Positions 20,438 through 30,882 are shown, numbered from the stretch's first letter. The stretch is DNA of 64,000 nt from Cydia pomonella (GCF_033807575.1 NC_084723.1:6391247-6455246), one strand, 5' to 3'. A program made the numbers and translations. Notes: a model not told the origin generated them from the letters alone.

Positions 20438-21827
20438 TATACAACGTGTCCCAAAACTCAACGATAAGCCGGCACCAGAGGATGGAGCTGCTTATGATTA
20501 GTCGAGAAAAAATAAGGAAAAAAATATATCTCAATTATTTTAGAAATTACAGAAAAAAAATGAAATTCATTGAAAATCGACATCCCTAATGGTATTTTTA
20601 ACGACCATGTCTACAAATATTCAAATATTACTGTTTTTTATTTTGTTTTTGGAAACTTCAGTAGCCCTGCTATCTAACACAGTTCTTAAAAATACCAAAA
20701 TACATGTAGTTTTTACACAAAAAATAATCAAAATTCATTTTGTCCCTACAATTTTGAAAGATTGTTTCTTACAGTCCACTTTCAATCATCATGGTGTAAA
20801 AAAATAGTATCGACACCACTATGGCAATTATTTTCAAAAGTTGACGCAACTAACCAAGATTCCAAAATGGTATAATACTTTGGGAAACCTAGTCACAACA
20901 AAAAACAACGAATTTTTAAACAAGACCGACATTTTTAAATGTTGATATTAATCACTTTTGAAAAGGGTTGTTGTTGCAAGTTTTAAAATTTCAATGGAAA
21001 ATGTGGGTAGTTAATACAATTTTCAAGTCAGTACACTCTGATCCTTTGTTCGCTGTGCACCGTTCCGTATTAATTGATGTGGCTCTCATACTAACAACTC
21101 TTGGCTTTGCTTTTTGGACTGGTGATCTGCAAACTGTACTGACCTGGCATTATTTTGGACTGTGATTGTGTTTTGTGTATTGGACTTTTTCCGTATTCTG
21201 GATTGTTGTAGTAAATGAATTTAAAAAAAAGGAAAAAAAATTGTACCATTTCTTTGCATTTATTCATCATTTTTCAACAACAAAAATCCTTTTTTGGGTA
21301 CAGTAAAAGTGATTACCGCCAACATTAAATAATGTCGATTCTTGTTTAAAAATTCGTTGTTTTTTTTTGTGACTAGGTTTCCTAAAGTATTATACCATTT
21401 TGGAATCTTGGTTAGTTGCGTCAACTTTTGAAAATAATTGCCATAGTGGTGTCGATACTATTTTTTTACACCATGATGATTGAAAGTGGACTGTAAGAAA
21501 AAATCTTTCAAAATTGTAGGGACAAAATGAATTTTGATTATTTTTTGTGTAAAAACTACATGTATTATGGTATTTTTAAGAACTGTGTTAGATAGCAGGG
21601 CTACTTAAGTTTCCAAAAAACAAAAAAAAAACAGTAATATTTGAATATTTGTGACATGGTCGTTAAAAATACCATTAGGGATGTCGATTTTCGATGAATT
21701 TCAATTTTTTTTCTGTAATTTCTAAAATAATTGAGATATATTTTTTTCCTTATTTTTTCTCGACTAATCATAAGCAGCTCCATCCTCTGGTGCCGGCTTA
21801 TCGTTGAGTTTTGGGACACGTTGTATA
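20438..21827. mobile_element. Giant foldback element, about 520-bp arms
   Basis: The left arm (20438-20957) and right arm (21307-21827) are inverted and roughly 98% identical by eye; the differences are single bases and small indels. The ends are TATACAACGTGTCCC and GGGACACGTTGTATA. The TA-TA context suggests TA target duplication as in Tc1/mariner-type non-autonomous elements. The loop of about 350 bp has a short chance frame (MLLQVLKFQWKMW..) and no transposase. The frames at 20589-20807 (+) and 21601-21870 (-) are mirror images. Such high arm identity implies recent origin or gene conversion. Confidence 0.92.
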
Positions 21828-21913
21828 AAGAGAAGCCAATCGGGTCGAGGAGGGCGTCGTCGATAATCAAACATGCAATAATTAAATTTTCATATATTTT
21901 TTTACGTTCAACA

Positions 21914-22010
21914 TATGGAGTGTGGAATTAAAAGGAGGAGCCGCCTATTTAATGTATTTTGATGGACACTTTTCATAGAGATTTTCCTCCTTTCAATTCC
22001 ACACTCCATA
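21914..22010. mobile_element. hAT-type MITE, 97 bp, with 8-bp TSD
   Basis: TATGGAGTGTGGAATT and AATTCCACACTCCATA are perfect inverted ends. GTTCAACA flanks both sides (21906-21913 and 22011-22018). An eroded half copy is at 22998-23043. Confidence 0.88.
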
Positions 22011-22039
22011 GTTCAACAGCTTAAATATAAACATCCACC

Positions 22040-22140
22040 ATTTTATTTTATATCATACATCATGGTCATTTGTGACAGTTGTGACGTTGCGTCATTAAAT
22101 GCGACGTTTTGAGTTAAATCATGATACATTGCTTGCCTAA
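22040..22140. repeat. Fragment of MITE family F
   Basis: ATCATGGTCATTTGTGACAG..GTGACGTTGCGTCATTAAATGCGACGTTTTGAGTTAAA matches 4395-4480 in reverse and 50985-51065. Confidence 0.65.
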
Positions 22141-22212
22141 ATAGAAGTGTATAAAGTAACAGGGAACCGCCGCCTTTAATGTTTGCGTTAAAGCCGACAC
22201 CGCACAAGAACA

Positions 22213-22411
22213 CAGTAGGGTTGTCATAGACTTTTACAGAATTGCCTAACAGGACAGCTGGATTAAACAATATGAGCAGCCCTATAAGTAGTACCGAGCT
22301 AGTAACAATGGCGATGTATGCAGCTCGGGTGCGCGCGACCCTCCTTTCGCCCCTCGCACCCCGCACGATTGCCCTGTCTAGACGGCTTCGTCGAATGACT
22401 TGGAAATAGAG
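22213..22411 (-). CDS. Candidate membrane-helix exon, unknown gene
   Basis: On the minus strand a TTTCTTAAG acceptor (AG at 22413-22412) opens a frame LYFQVIRRSRLDRAIVRGAR..ARTRAAYIA. A clear hydrophobic helix VTSSVLLIGLLILFNPAVLL follows, then a possible GTAAAA donor after NS. The arginine-rich stretch before the helix fits a cytosolic juxtamembrane segment, and GC content is well above the flanks. The continued frame (to 22043) runs into a MITE. The donor is weak and no partner exons were found, so this may be a relic or chance. Confidence 0.25.
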
Positions 22412-22569
22412 CTTAAGAAAGACATTAAATGAAAACTATAGCGGATATGATCAGTTTAGCTGTTGAGTTGAGTTATCGCAAAAAGTTTTCCCCTCATAGC
22501 AAAAAGACGTACACCCAGAGTTCATCCCTTGGTTAACAATCTACCATGCTTTAAGCTCCAGTTTAGCTT

Positions 22570-22642
22570 ATTGTGACGGAAGAGTAACTACGGAACCCTA
22601 CTCTGAGCATAGCCCAACATGCTCTTGGCCGGTTTTTTTATA
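22570..22642 (+). repeat. 3' terminus of a GGTTCCGTA-family variant
   Basis: TACGGAACCCTA is followed by the hairpin GAGCAT-AGCCCAAC-ATGCTC (22605-22624), then TTGGCCGGTTTTTTT. It has the layout of the standard terminus with a different stem. Confidence 0.75.
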
Positions 22643-23291
22643 GTATAAAATTGTGTTCATTGAAGCCTAAACTAACTATTCTTTGATTATGCGGTCGCAT
22701 CAAAAATATACGCTGTAGATCATTTTGGTCTTTAGTTGGATGGGTTAATGGTATTACATACAATCAGCTTTGTTTGGGGCTTAAATATTTTAAGTAAGGC
22801 TCTTTACCGTTTTTAGACAGAATCGAAAGCAGAACAATTCACGCTTCTAAGCAGATGCTGCCCCCTACACTTCACGCTGGCCCTATTTCGCATAGTAACA
22901 TCTGCCATCTAGTGGCTTAAATCTAAAAATGGAACCTTGACATAATGCTTCGTGCCAATTACATAGCTGGCAGCTGGATACTTTTGCAACAGTTCTACCA
23001 TAAGAGATGCCACTCCTCTTAATTCCACACTTCATAGTGCCAATGAAGAGGGGGGCTTCTGTGCTGCCGTCTACAGTTAATTTACACTTATAGCACCTAC
23101 TTGCACGTTTTAAATGCTAGAAACCATACATGTCAACATGTCCATTGATGGTGTCAAAATAGAAAATCAAAAGTCAATCTCTGTGTCATTGTACTGATTA
23201 TTTACTTTCCAAAACTCTGTTAGATAAAATTATCAGTGAACTTAATTACAATGTGTACATGAAAATAAATAAGTGAAGTAAATCTGGCAAA
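22643..23291 (+). other. Upstream region of the tetraspan gene
   Basis: It contains a half copy of the 21914 MITE (22998-23043) and no clear TATA box. An in-frame TGA (23274-23276) precedes the gene's ATG. The transcription start and any 5' UTR intron are not determined. Confidence 0.4.
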
Positions 23292-26200
23292 ATGAAGTGT
23301 ATGGATCAGCTCCCGTCTGTGACAACATGTTGCTTCTGCTGTTTTCTCAGGGCGGGATGTGTTATGATTGCTCTGATATCATTTGTAAGTTACTTTTGCT
23401 GTTGTGAAGGCTCAGAAATCAGTATGCCATCCTTAAAACTAACAGGCTCAAGGAGAATTGAGATAATTGTAAGACATTTGAGGTATAAAGGTCATGCGAA
23501 ATTTAAGTAATGCTTGCCAGAAAACTCTGCATGCATATCCGAGAAAACCAAACCTGTTTGAGAGAAGTGGTTTCTGTACGGGTCTCCTGTAGTCCTTCGT
23601 CCTTTATGATGATAATGAAATTAATGAACATACTTTATTCTATAAGTTTGTAGCCTGTTTAAAAAAAAAGAGATATCTCCCATTACACATAGCGACCATA
23701 ACCAACCGTTCACCAACCTGCTTAGCTAGGCCGTTTATAGAAAACGATAATTGAAACTTACGTCATGTATGGAAATTATTACGTGGATTTTCTTTTGTAT
23801 CTATCACTCTAATGTGATACATTTTTACCTGTTGATGGGCGTTTGTCGATATACTAATGTCAGCCTGGCTACGGTCATAGTTACATTTTGCTGCCTCAAG
23901 TATTCTGATAATTTTTAATGATATTTTAGGGTTAGTCTTAATGAGCTATAACGCGACTATGAAACATGATTTAAAATCATCCTATTTTTATGGGTGCTTC
24001 TTCCAGAAACTGCTTACATACACATACTCCGCTTTTTGGGGGGTGGAATTTCCCCAGCAGTGAGACTACAGGCTTGTGGATGAACCATGCTTTTCTATTT
24101 CAGACGGTGGGCATGATCCTGGCCCCGAACGTGGGCTATGCGCAATCGGAGTCGCTGCTCCCGGAACCACTGACGAACACTGAGGGGACCGCGCAAGTGT
24201 TGCTCGGTCTTGTTTCTATCCTCCTCTGTGCGTGCAGTTTCCTGCTCTTCGTCGGCTCTTTCTGTGTAAGTTACCTTATTAGGATCCAGGATACTTTAAA
24301 CCGTTAGAAAAACTCCATTTTGATGGTAAGCGCATTATAGCTCTGAGGGCCTACTGCGAACACAAAAGTTCGCAAATTGCGGGTTTTTTCTCTGTCACTC
24401 TAATTCTGCTTTATTGGAGTATAAGAGAAAGATGGAACTTCTGTAATCGCGGTAGGCCTTCTGTTGCGACGTTTGATCCAGCGTAGAATTCGGCAGCGAC
24501 ATTGCTTCAGAAAACGAAGCTTAGTGTTTATCTATTCTACGAGTATCTTAAGGCGAAGGGTAGGGCAAGCTCTTTCCATACAAACTTTGTGCGCGTTTTT
24601 CTTCGTTTGTGTTTGCGCTACAGTTATTATTTTTGGTAAATATGCTTATTTTTCTGTTAGCTAGGGCTTGATGTATTTTTTTGTATTTTTGTATTTTTTT
24701 TTTAATAAAGAAAAATTTCTACATCAAGTTCTGCGTATATCCAATATAAAAATGAAATTAAATGTTATAGTGCCAAAACTAAGGAATAAAACTTGCACAA
24801 GGTTTGTATGGAGAATGCTTTTCCCTACCCTGCGCCTTAATGTAAATCTGGCATTATTTTTCATTAATTTCAGAACGTCCCAATACTGATAGAGATATAT
24901 CAGTGGGGAGCATTGATCTACAGCACGTCTACCATCATTATCTACATTATTCTGGCGTGTTTCTGTTTCCTAGTGCACTCCAATAGCGCCACGGCTGGCG
25001 CCTGGCTCATTACGCTAATCTTTGTCAACTTTTTTTGTAAGTATTTACGTCCATTTCTCTTCAGTAGCTAGCTCGGTTTTTCATACAATTGCTCTGAAAC
25101 TTTGTACAGTGTAGTCTGAGTGCCTACTGCGAAAACCGAAATTCGCAAATTGCGGGGATCTTTTTCTTTTACTGTCACTAAGACGTAATTAGAGAGACAG
25201 AGAAAAATTCCCGCAATTGACGAACTTCGATTTTCGCGGTTATAGCACTGGTTAGTACGACTTTGCATATAACCAACCGACATAAGTATAGGCACATGTT
25301 TGGTTTTAGCAAAGGGAATTTGAAATAGAGGTGAATTGTCAAAGTAAATTTTGTCGAGCGATGGCGACGTACTTGTAGCCTATGCTCGAGTGGATGGCGC
25401 CACGTTTTGATATTTAACAAATTTAACATATATCAGAATAAGGATCGAAGTCAAATGGCGTTCTAAAAGTTTTAACAATGTATTGAAAGATGGCAGTAAA
25501 ACTGTGCATGGCTACAAAATATAATTTGATAATCCACCTCTATTTCAAATTCTCTTTGGTTTTAGCATCAGGTGGTATCAGCTACTATGAAAGTACAACC
25601 GTTTATTAGGACTCCGCTTATAACGACCGACCACTTTAAACGACGGAATTTCATACAAAATCTGATCGTCAAGTCCGGTTACAATGACGAGCGACATAGA
25701 GATAAAGATAGTGTATTTTCCAATGAGGCATATTACAATGCGCTTATGAACGCCAAATAAAGCTACGCCGGCTCTAACCCTACACCTCTGACTCGAGATG
25801 ATTGAAATCCCTCCTAAATTGGAGGAGGGTATACCATTATGGGACCGGCAAGAGACTCGGCGGGACACATCTTTTCAAAACATAACATCTTATGTCTACC
25901 ATGCATTAAATAAAAAATACAATTTAAATTAATATGGAATTAATAAAAAAAAAAAAGATAATATAATAAATTATAATTTTCAAATAAATTGATGGTAAGA
26001 AGCTTACCTCGTCCCACGCAACCAAATTAAATTTGGCAAAAATAACCATCCAACAAATACCGCGAGGGAAGGCCCTCAACAAGGTCATAGGTATATCGAC
26101 TCATTTACGAATAGGGGCACAATATAGAGTATTATTACATTAAAATTTATTCTTAGAATTAGTATAAAATACAAATTCTACATTTACATTGTTTTCATGT

Positions 26201-27047
26201 CAAACTTAATAATACTTTTGTTCAAAATGCTTTGTTCTCATGTCACAAAGCTTTATAAACTGAATAAATTCATATTTTATTCGAAGAGCCTTTTAACTGA
26301 CTTTTAGCGAAATCGTATTACTGAAATTTACATTCGAAGCATTACCAATGATAATTTTAAATGCTGATAATTGAATATGAAATGATGGTGAAATTACATC
26401 TCAATTAATAATGAGAATGAAGGAGAGGAATATTTAATTTATAATTTTATTGATCATAAATCTGAGCGGCATAATTTCTTAGGTTAATAATTAGTAAAGT
26501 CAATACGAAATACGGATAAGGTCTTGTGCACAAATCACGCGAGGTTTTTTGGCTACTTTTTGACACTTCTTCGGTGCCCTCATACTTAAGGAGTTGGGCG
26601 TAGCCTGATGTACGCAGGGTCTGCTCGAACTCCAATTCATGCTAAAAGAATCGGACGACGACGCCCGACGTTGTGGTAGGCTGCATGCAGTCTAATGTCG
26701 AGCGCCGATCGCGGACACGGGGCCCTACTAATAGAGACGAGCTTAGCACGACGTGGGTAAGGGACTTCACATTGCGAGTTCATCCATTAGCTACTTGCGT
26801 TTAGTGGCAAATGTCGGAATTCTCAATAAACACTAATCAATGTGTAAACATGCCCCAATATGAAGGCCAGCCACACTTTTCCATATCGACCTTATTTTAA
26901 CCATGATACACCATGTAACCGGCTACAATCGTAGTGCGTTAACAACAACTTAAACTTTTTGTTACAGTGACCAGTTACTTCGTAATCGTGGCAAATAGCT
27001 TGAGGATGTCTCTGCTATTCCTGCACAGCACTGAAGTACTGTACTAG
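23292..27047 (+). CDS. Small four-TM (tetraspan) protein, DUF4728/pasiflora-like, 4 exons
   Basis: Coding exons: 23292-23384, 24104-24265, 24874-25036 and 26968-27047. All introns are GT..AG: donors GTAAGT, GTAAGT and GTAAGT; acceptors TTTCAG, TTTCAG and TTACAG; phases 0, 0, 1. The product is 165 residues ending at TAG 27045-27047. An in-frame TGA 18 bp upstream fixes the ATG. The N-terminus has a cysteine cluster, CCFCCFLRAGC (13-23). Predicted helices are about 18-45, 62-85, 95-118 and 124-148, with short loops. The layout (about 165 residues, four helices, Cys-rich start running into helix 1) fits insect small tetraspan membrane proteins such as DUF4728 or the septate-junction pasiflora group. 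The assignment is by pattern, not search. It probably acts in the plasma membrane. Introns 2 and 3 contain MITEs. Single short ORFs over these exons are partial views of this gene. Confidence 0.85.
24335..24465. mobile_element. MITE family M copy in intron 2
   Basis: GGGCCTACTGCGAA..AAGTTCGCAAATTGCGGG at the left and TAATCGCGGTAGGCC at the right form inverted ends. The middle is a (CT)-rich segment. Confidence 0.7.
25105..25258. mobile_element. MITE family M copy in intron 3
   Basis: GTGCCTACTGCGAAAACCGAAATTCGCAAATTGCGGGG at the left and CCCGCAATTGACGAACTTCGATTTTCGCGG at the right are inverted. Confidence 0.7.
25311..25556. mobile_element. MITE with AATTTGAAATAGAGGTG ends in intron 3
   Basis: AAAGGGAATTTGAAATAGAGG and CCTCTATTTCAAATTCTCTT are inverted ends of about 22 bp. 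Both flanks carry TGGTTTTAGC (25301-25310 and 25557-25566), a 10-bp direct repeat compatible with a 9-10 bp target duplication (Mutator-like range). The right copy supplies the TTTTAG acceptor of the possible alternative exon at 25566. Confidence 0.8.
25566..25965 (+). other. Possible alternative last exon or retroposed tail in intron 3
   Basis: A TTTTAG acceptor at 25560-25565 would join exon 3 in phase 1, giving a C-terminus SSGGISYYESTTVY then TAG. This would replace the 26968-exon ending FLHSTEVLY. AATAAA-like signals occur near 25905 and 25943, with an A-run at 25949-25962. Another frame here (25587-25760, MKVQPFIRTPLITTDHFKRR..) is also open. The region could instead be a retroelement 3' end with its A tail. 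The alternative tail would shorten helix 4, so I treat the 26968 exon as the main one. Confidence 0.35.
25966..26446. other. Intron 3 sequence, nothing recognised
   Basis: AT-rich, with no shared repeat seen. Confidence 0.35.
26447..26642 (-). CDS. Candidate minus-strand terminal exon inside intron 3
   Basis: On the minus strand TTCTTTTAG (ending about 26643) opens HELEFEQTLRTSGYAQLLKY, then EGTEEVSKSSQKTSRDLC, and runs to TAA at 26447. The first 45 residues are hydrophilic and look coding; the rest (LTLLIINLRNYAAQ) is less convincing. No family recognised. A second frame is also open over part of it. Confidence 0.2.
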
Positions 27048-27062
27048 TATTCTTTAAACGGA

Positions 27063-27150
27063 CGTTCTATTGTTCGAAGTAACGTTCTATCGTTTGAAGT
27101 GGCGTTCTATCTTTTGAAGTGGCGTTCTATCTTTTGAAGTGGCGTTCTAT
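27063..27150 (+). repeat. 20-bp tandem repeat in the 3' UTR
   Basis: CGTTCTAT occurs at 27063, 27083, 27103, 27123 and 27143. The unit is CGTTCTATCTTTTGAAGTGG, present about 4.5 times with the first two copies diverged. It begins 16 bp after the tetraspan stop codon. Confidence 0.9.
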
Positions 27151-27515
27151 CATAATTAATAATTTTGAAGTGTATATTTTATGTCGTGTAATGTTGTAAG
27201 TGCTGTAATAGGTTTAAACATATAGTACCAGTTTTGACAGTAAAATTGTAATATTGATAAATGTTTTTTTGATTTAATATATTGCATTTTTTACCCCTCG
27301 GCAAGGAGCTAAAAAAGGTACGAGTAATTAGGTAGGTATTTAGTCTATTTTTTGCCTTGAGTTGAGTATTCTACAATTAGGTACTTACTAACGTTTTATT
27401 TTACAACGCTTTAACAAGTTGAACATAATAATATTGTTAAATACTATTCGAGGTTTGAAATTTACGATTACGTGGTTTTGCTGCATTTCGTACAATACAT
27501 TGAATTAATTAATAA
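27151..27515. other. Downstream of the tetraspan gene
   Basis: No canonical AATAAA lies close downstream. AATATA-type variants near 27275 may serve. Nothing else recognised. Confidence 0.3.
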
Positions 27516-27519
27516 AAAA

Positions 27520-27600
27520 ATACAGTACATTATTACACAAATTGACTAAGTCCCACAGTAAGCTAAATAAAGCATATGTTGTTGATACTTAGATATTAAG
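27520..27600 (-). repeat. SINE family B 3' fragment
   Basis: ACATTATTACACAAATTGACTAAGTCCCACAGTAAGC and the following block match the reversed 3' part of the SINE at 53415. Confidence 0.7.
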
Positions 27601-27837
27601 AAATTTTAGGAAACTGCAAATCTACAAAAAAATAATTAAGTCAAGGTCGCGTCCTCCTTGATTGGCATATTAACTTATCATATATTCTGCCACTAATAGT
27701 CCAATAGCCATGACCTCGCCCCGCCGCCTGCCGCGGCCCGAATTATGCATGGGGAAACCGATTTGTAATGCAGTTACATAAAACTATATTGCGGGAACAG
27801 TACCTTAACTTAATTTTACCTTTTATTATCAGGCTGT

Positions 27838-28020
27838 TAATAGTACATTACGATACAAGTGCGAAAAGTAGGAAATTCGCAAGTAGGAAACTGGCGATAA
27901 ATTAAAACGCGACCGAAGGGAGTGTTTTAAATCGACATGCGTTGCGAATCACCTTTTCGCATGTGTAACTATTGTACAATGATAGTATATCTGGCCCTTT
28001 AAATTTTCGACATACGCGTG
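27838..28020. mobile_element. MITE family O, copy 2
   Basis: It shares GTACATTACGATACAAGTGCG, GATAAATTAAAACGCGACCGAAGGGAGTG and GGCCCTTTAAATTTTCGACATA with 19078-19240. It keeps a right half with CCTTTTCGCATGTG. Confidence 0.65.
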
Positions 28021-28630
28021 TATAGTCTTTCTCTACTACTAATACTTTCACTATCATTAAATAAAAGCCTCTGTCTTTGTGTCTGTCTGTGTAAAGCTGC
28101 AAAATCTATCAAATATAATCTATTGAATGCCAAGAACACCTAAAGTCATTATGGCGGAGGCTGTCAATTCCGCTGTCAAGCTTTTCACATCTTTCCGACA
28201 TTCGTCGCGCTTTTAATCGTTACAATTGAACATTCTAGATGTATGTCAGCAACCCATCCATTACATGTAAACAGACATCTTATAGTTGGTTGGTTGCTAA
28301 ATTTAGGTTATAAAATGGGGCAAAAGGCTTAAGTTAAGAGGGGATTGTTCGTCGAGTAGCGCCCTCGTCAGGGGAATTGTGTTTTCTAATAAACCAATGA
28401 GTTGCTGTATAAATCGGTATATTAATATTGTTGTCCTACTTATTCCCTAATGTTTGATCTATGTGATATAGTCTTATATTACTTATAAACGGAAAAATGT
28501 GGTCAATGTTGCCGTTTAGTTGATAAAGCAAAAACGAAGCAAAATATGTGACAAAGATCAAAAGTTGGGGAATCAGTAGGAAAATAATATTAATACTTAT
28601 ACTAATTTAATTTATTTAATTCCGCTACCT
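28021..28630. other. Unique stretch, nothing recognised
   Basis: No exon or shared repeat identified. Confidence 0.35.
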
Positions 28631-28634
28631 AAAG

Positions 28635-28765
28635 GTTGTCTGGAAGAGATCACTTTTTAGCGATAAGACCGCCTATTGTTTACCTCTTCTTTATGTGTTG
28701 TATTATTTGTATTGTTTCTGTATTGAACTGTGCAATAAAGAGTATTTGTATTGTATTATATTGTA
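28635..28765 (+). repeat. LINE 3' UTR end (CTGGAAGAGATC type)
   Basis: GTCTGGAAGAGATCACTTTTTAGCGATAAGACCGCC, then TTTATGTGTTGTATTATTTG, TGTGCAATAAAGAG and a (TATTG)n tail. The hairpin ATCACT/AGCGAT has one mismatch. Confidence 0.65.
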
Positions 28766-28886
28766 ATTTATACATACAGCAATTAATTGATTCCCAAAAC
28801 ACAATTCCAGTAATGAGGGCGCCACTAAACGGTCGCAGTCTTAAGTTTGGTCAAGACACTGCAAATCTCACTATCGTGACCACGCT

Positions 28887-29100
28887 GGAGGTCAATTCAA
28901 ACATACCTACATTGTGACATGAAATTGATATTTAAAAGATGTCAGTCCCCTGTGCGTCTCGCTCACGCCAATATTGCGCGTGCATTTCGCTCAAACTTGT
29001 CCATATGTACAAGTACGGGAAAGAACGAGCGAAATGCACCCGCGGTCGACATCATTTTGATGTCACAGTGTAAGTTTGAATTGCCACCCGGTCGTTCAAA
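28887..29100. mobile_element. Foldback MITE with inner 13-bp perfect stem
   Basis: GGTCAATTCAAACATACC..TTGTGACAT at the left is inverted as ATGTCACAGTGTAAGTTTGAATTGCC at the right. Inside, GTGCATTTCGCTC pairs with GAGCGAAATGCAC. The ORFs over it are artefacts. Confidence 0.7.
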
Positions 29101-29472
29101 TCGATACCAGGTAACCGTCGGTGCAAAATAGATGAGGCGTCAGATCGATCTAACAGTCAATTAAGTGAATCGACGAAAGTTTGCTTCAAGACTTTTTTCT
29201 CGATTATTCTTTAATGGAAAGGTCAGTGTTGGAACTTGGAAGTTGGTAGACGTTTAGCAATTTAGGGAGTTGTAGTCGTCATTAGATATATTGGAGGGGT
29301 GCATTTTTCGTATATTATAGTTTGTTAAATCGTTATTAGGAATAAAGTACTTAATATGGGATATGCATAATGTTATTCTTGATATAATAGTAAATAACAT
29401 TTTAGAAATCATGGCAACTATTTACTATAGTTAATATTTATTTTATATTTCAGAACGGTTATAATTTATATC

Positions 29473-29530
29473 CTTGGGTACAGTCAGCGTCACAAGTAGC
29501 TTAGACTTTGCGTCAAAAGTATTCTTCATT
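29473..29530. repeat. End fragment of the ACAGTCAGCGT MITE (family S)
   Basis: TACAGTCAGCGTCACAAGTAGC matches the terminus of the element at 47077. Confidence 0.55.
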
Positions 29531-29544
29531 CACTAAAAGCTTAA

Positions 29545-30060
29545 TTACACTGCTGAACATATGCCTCTTTAATGGATTTACATGTGCTGTATGCGGCGGT
29601 TCTATGCCAAGTCGGCCCTGCTGTCTTTCTGATATCGTCCGACCATCTGGCTCGTAGTTTGCTGTCACCTCGGCTTCCCAGTCGAAGTGTCCAGAACAGT
29701 ACTCGCTGGCCCCATAGGTCATCATCCCTGCGACAGATATGGCCGGCTCATTCACACTTCAGCTGCGCAATTCTTTTGGCGATGTCGGTTACTTTTGTGT
29801 GTTGGCGAATAACCTCATTCCGAATTCTGGGTCGCAGGAATATCCCGGGCATCGTGCGCTCCATAGCTCTCTGCCACTTTTACCTGGCAGACCCTCCCGA
29901 CAGTCAACGTCCATGTCTCGCAAGCGTAGGTCATTACTGGGAGAACGCATTGGTTATTATGGCTATTGGGTATTGGCTGCGCCCTACATGGTGTCATGTT
30001 GTATAAAATTCTATGTAATAGGTTCAGATACAATGTGGAATGCAATAAAGATTATGAGTA
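29545..30060 (-). pseudogene. Degraded LINE, C-terminal region
   Basis: Minus-strand pieces in shifting frames read CVLPVMTYACETWTLTVGR, then RWSDDIRKTAGPTWHRTAA and IKEAYVQQ. This is the xLPVLTYGxETWTLT ... RWxDDIxxxAGxxW ... LxEAYVQQ pattern of lepidopteran LINE polyproteins after the RT. A related 3' end is at 60968. Multiple frameshifts; inactive. Confidence 0.75.
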
Positions 30061-30590
30061 TGATTTGTAAACCCTGGTTTTCGGTGACTGTGGGATTTTA
30101 GACTTGAAAACATCGCCGAACTTGCCAAATGCGCCTCATCCCAATTGAATGCACCTACTAATTTCAGCATCCAAGAGGTTACCGTCAAGCGTTATTTTCT
30201 AGCTCAAATGTACGTAATCGCTTACACTCTATCATAGTTTTGCATTCCAATGAAATGGTTGCATATTCGGTATACTATTGAACGGGAACTGTCGAGATAT
30301 ATCTCTATTAGGAAAAGTATCCAAGGATGATAGATGCACTACTATTGAAGCTATTTTACCACGATGAGACAGGATGCTGGCGTTTTCCACTAAGATACAC
30401 AGGAAATGAGACTTGGAGTGTAGGGTCTTGGTTGCACCGAGGAAGTCAAGAAATGATGCAGGATGCATGCATGTAACAGGAAATGAAGGTGCAGGTAAAG
30501 GAATAGATATTTATGAATTGATTTAACCTCTAGGTCGTTTGTACGCGTCCGCGCCAGTTAGCGTTGCGATCTTAGGAACGAAGTAACGGT
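30061..30590. other. Unique stretch, nothing recognised
   Basis: The minus-strand frame 30232-30468 has no family motif. Confidence 0.3.
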
Positions 30591-30599
30591 ACTTTTTCT

Positions 30600-30795
30600 A
30601 TGAAATTCTATTTCGGGAGAAAACGTTTTCCACTCATTAAATCTTAACAAATCACTTTGATTTTGATGTCGATCATTTCAGCATAATATATTCTAGGTTT
30701 ATAGGTTTCGTTATAAAAAAGAAGAATTTTGAGAAAAGGAAAACCTAGAAACCTAGTTTTTCATTGTGTCAATAACATATTAAAAAATCTTTGAC
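30600..30795 (+). mobile_element. Repeat family J, copy 2
   Basis: GGGAGAAAACGTTTTCCACTC, AACAAATCACTTTGATTTTG, GATCATTTCAGCATAATATA, GGAAAACCTAGAAACCTAG and TTGTGTCAATAACAT match 12800 and, reversed, 32860. Confidence 0.7.
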
Positions 30796-30816
30796 AGTGG
30801 AAAATATGTAATATAA

Positions 30817-30882
30817 TAGCCGGGGCTTGAACCCATGACCTCCGGATTGCAAGTCACCTCGCTAGGCCACCAGCGCGGCTCT
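30817..30882 (-). repeat. tRNA-type head of SINE family A, solo
   Basis: In reverse: GCCGCGCTGGTGGCCTAGCG (A box), GACTTGCAATCCGGAGGTC and GGGTTCAAGCCCCGGC (B box). The body is absent. It is nearly the same head as the SINE at 43699. Confidence 0.75.

Noticed and set aside
20589..21870. Two similar ORFs starting MVFLTTMS on opposite strands
   Set aside because: They are mirror images produced by the arms of the foldback element.
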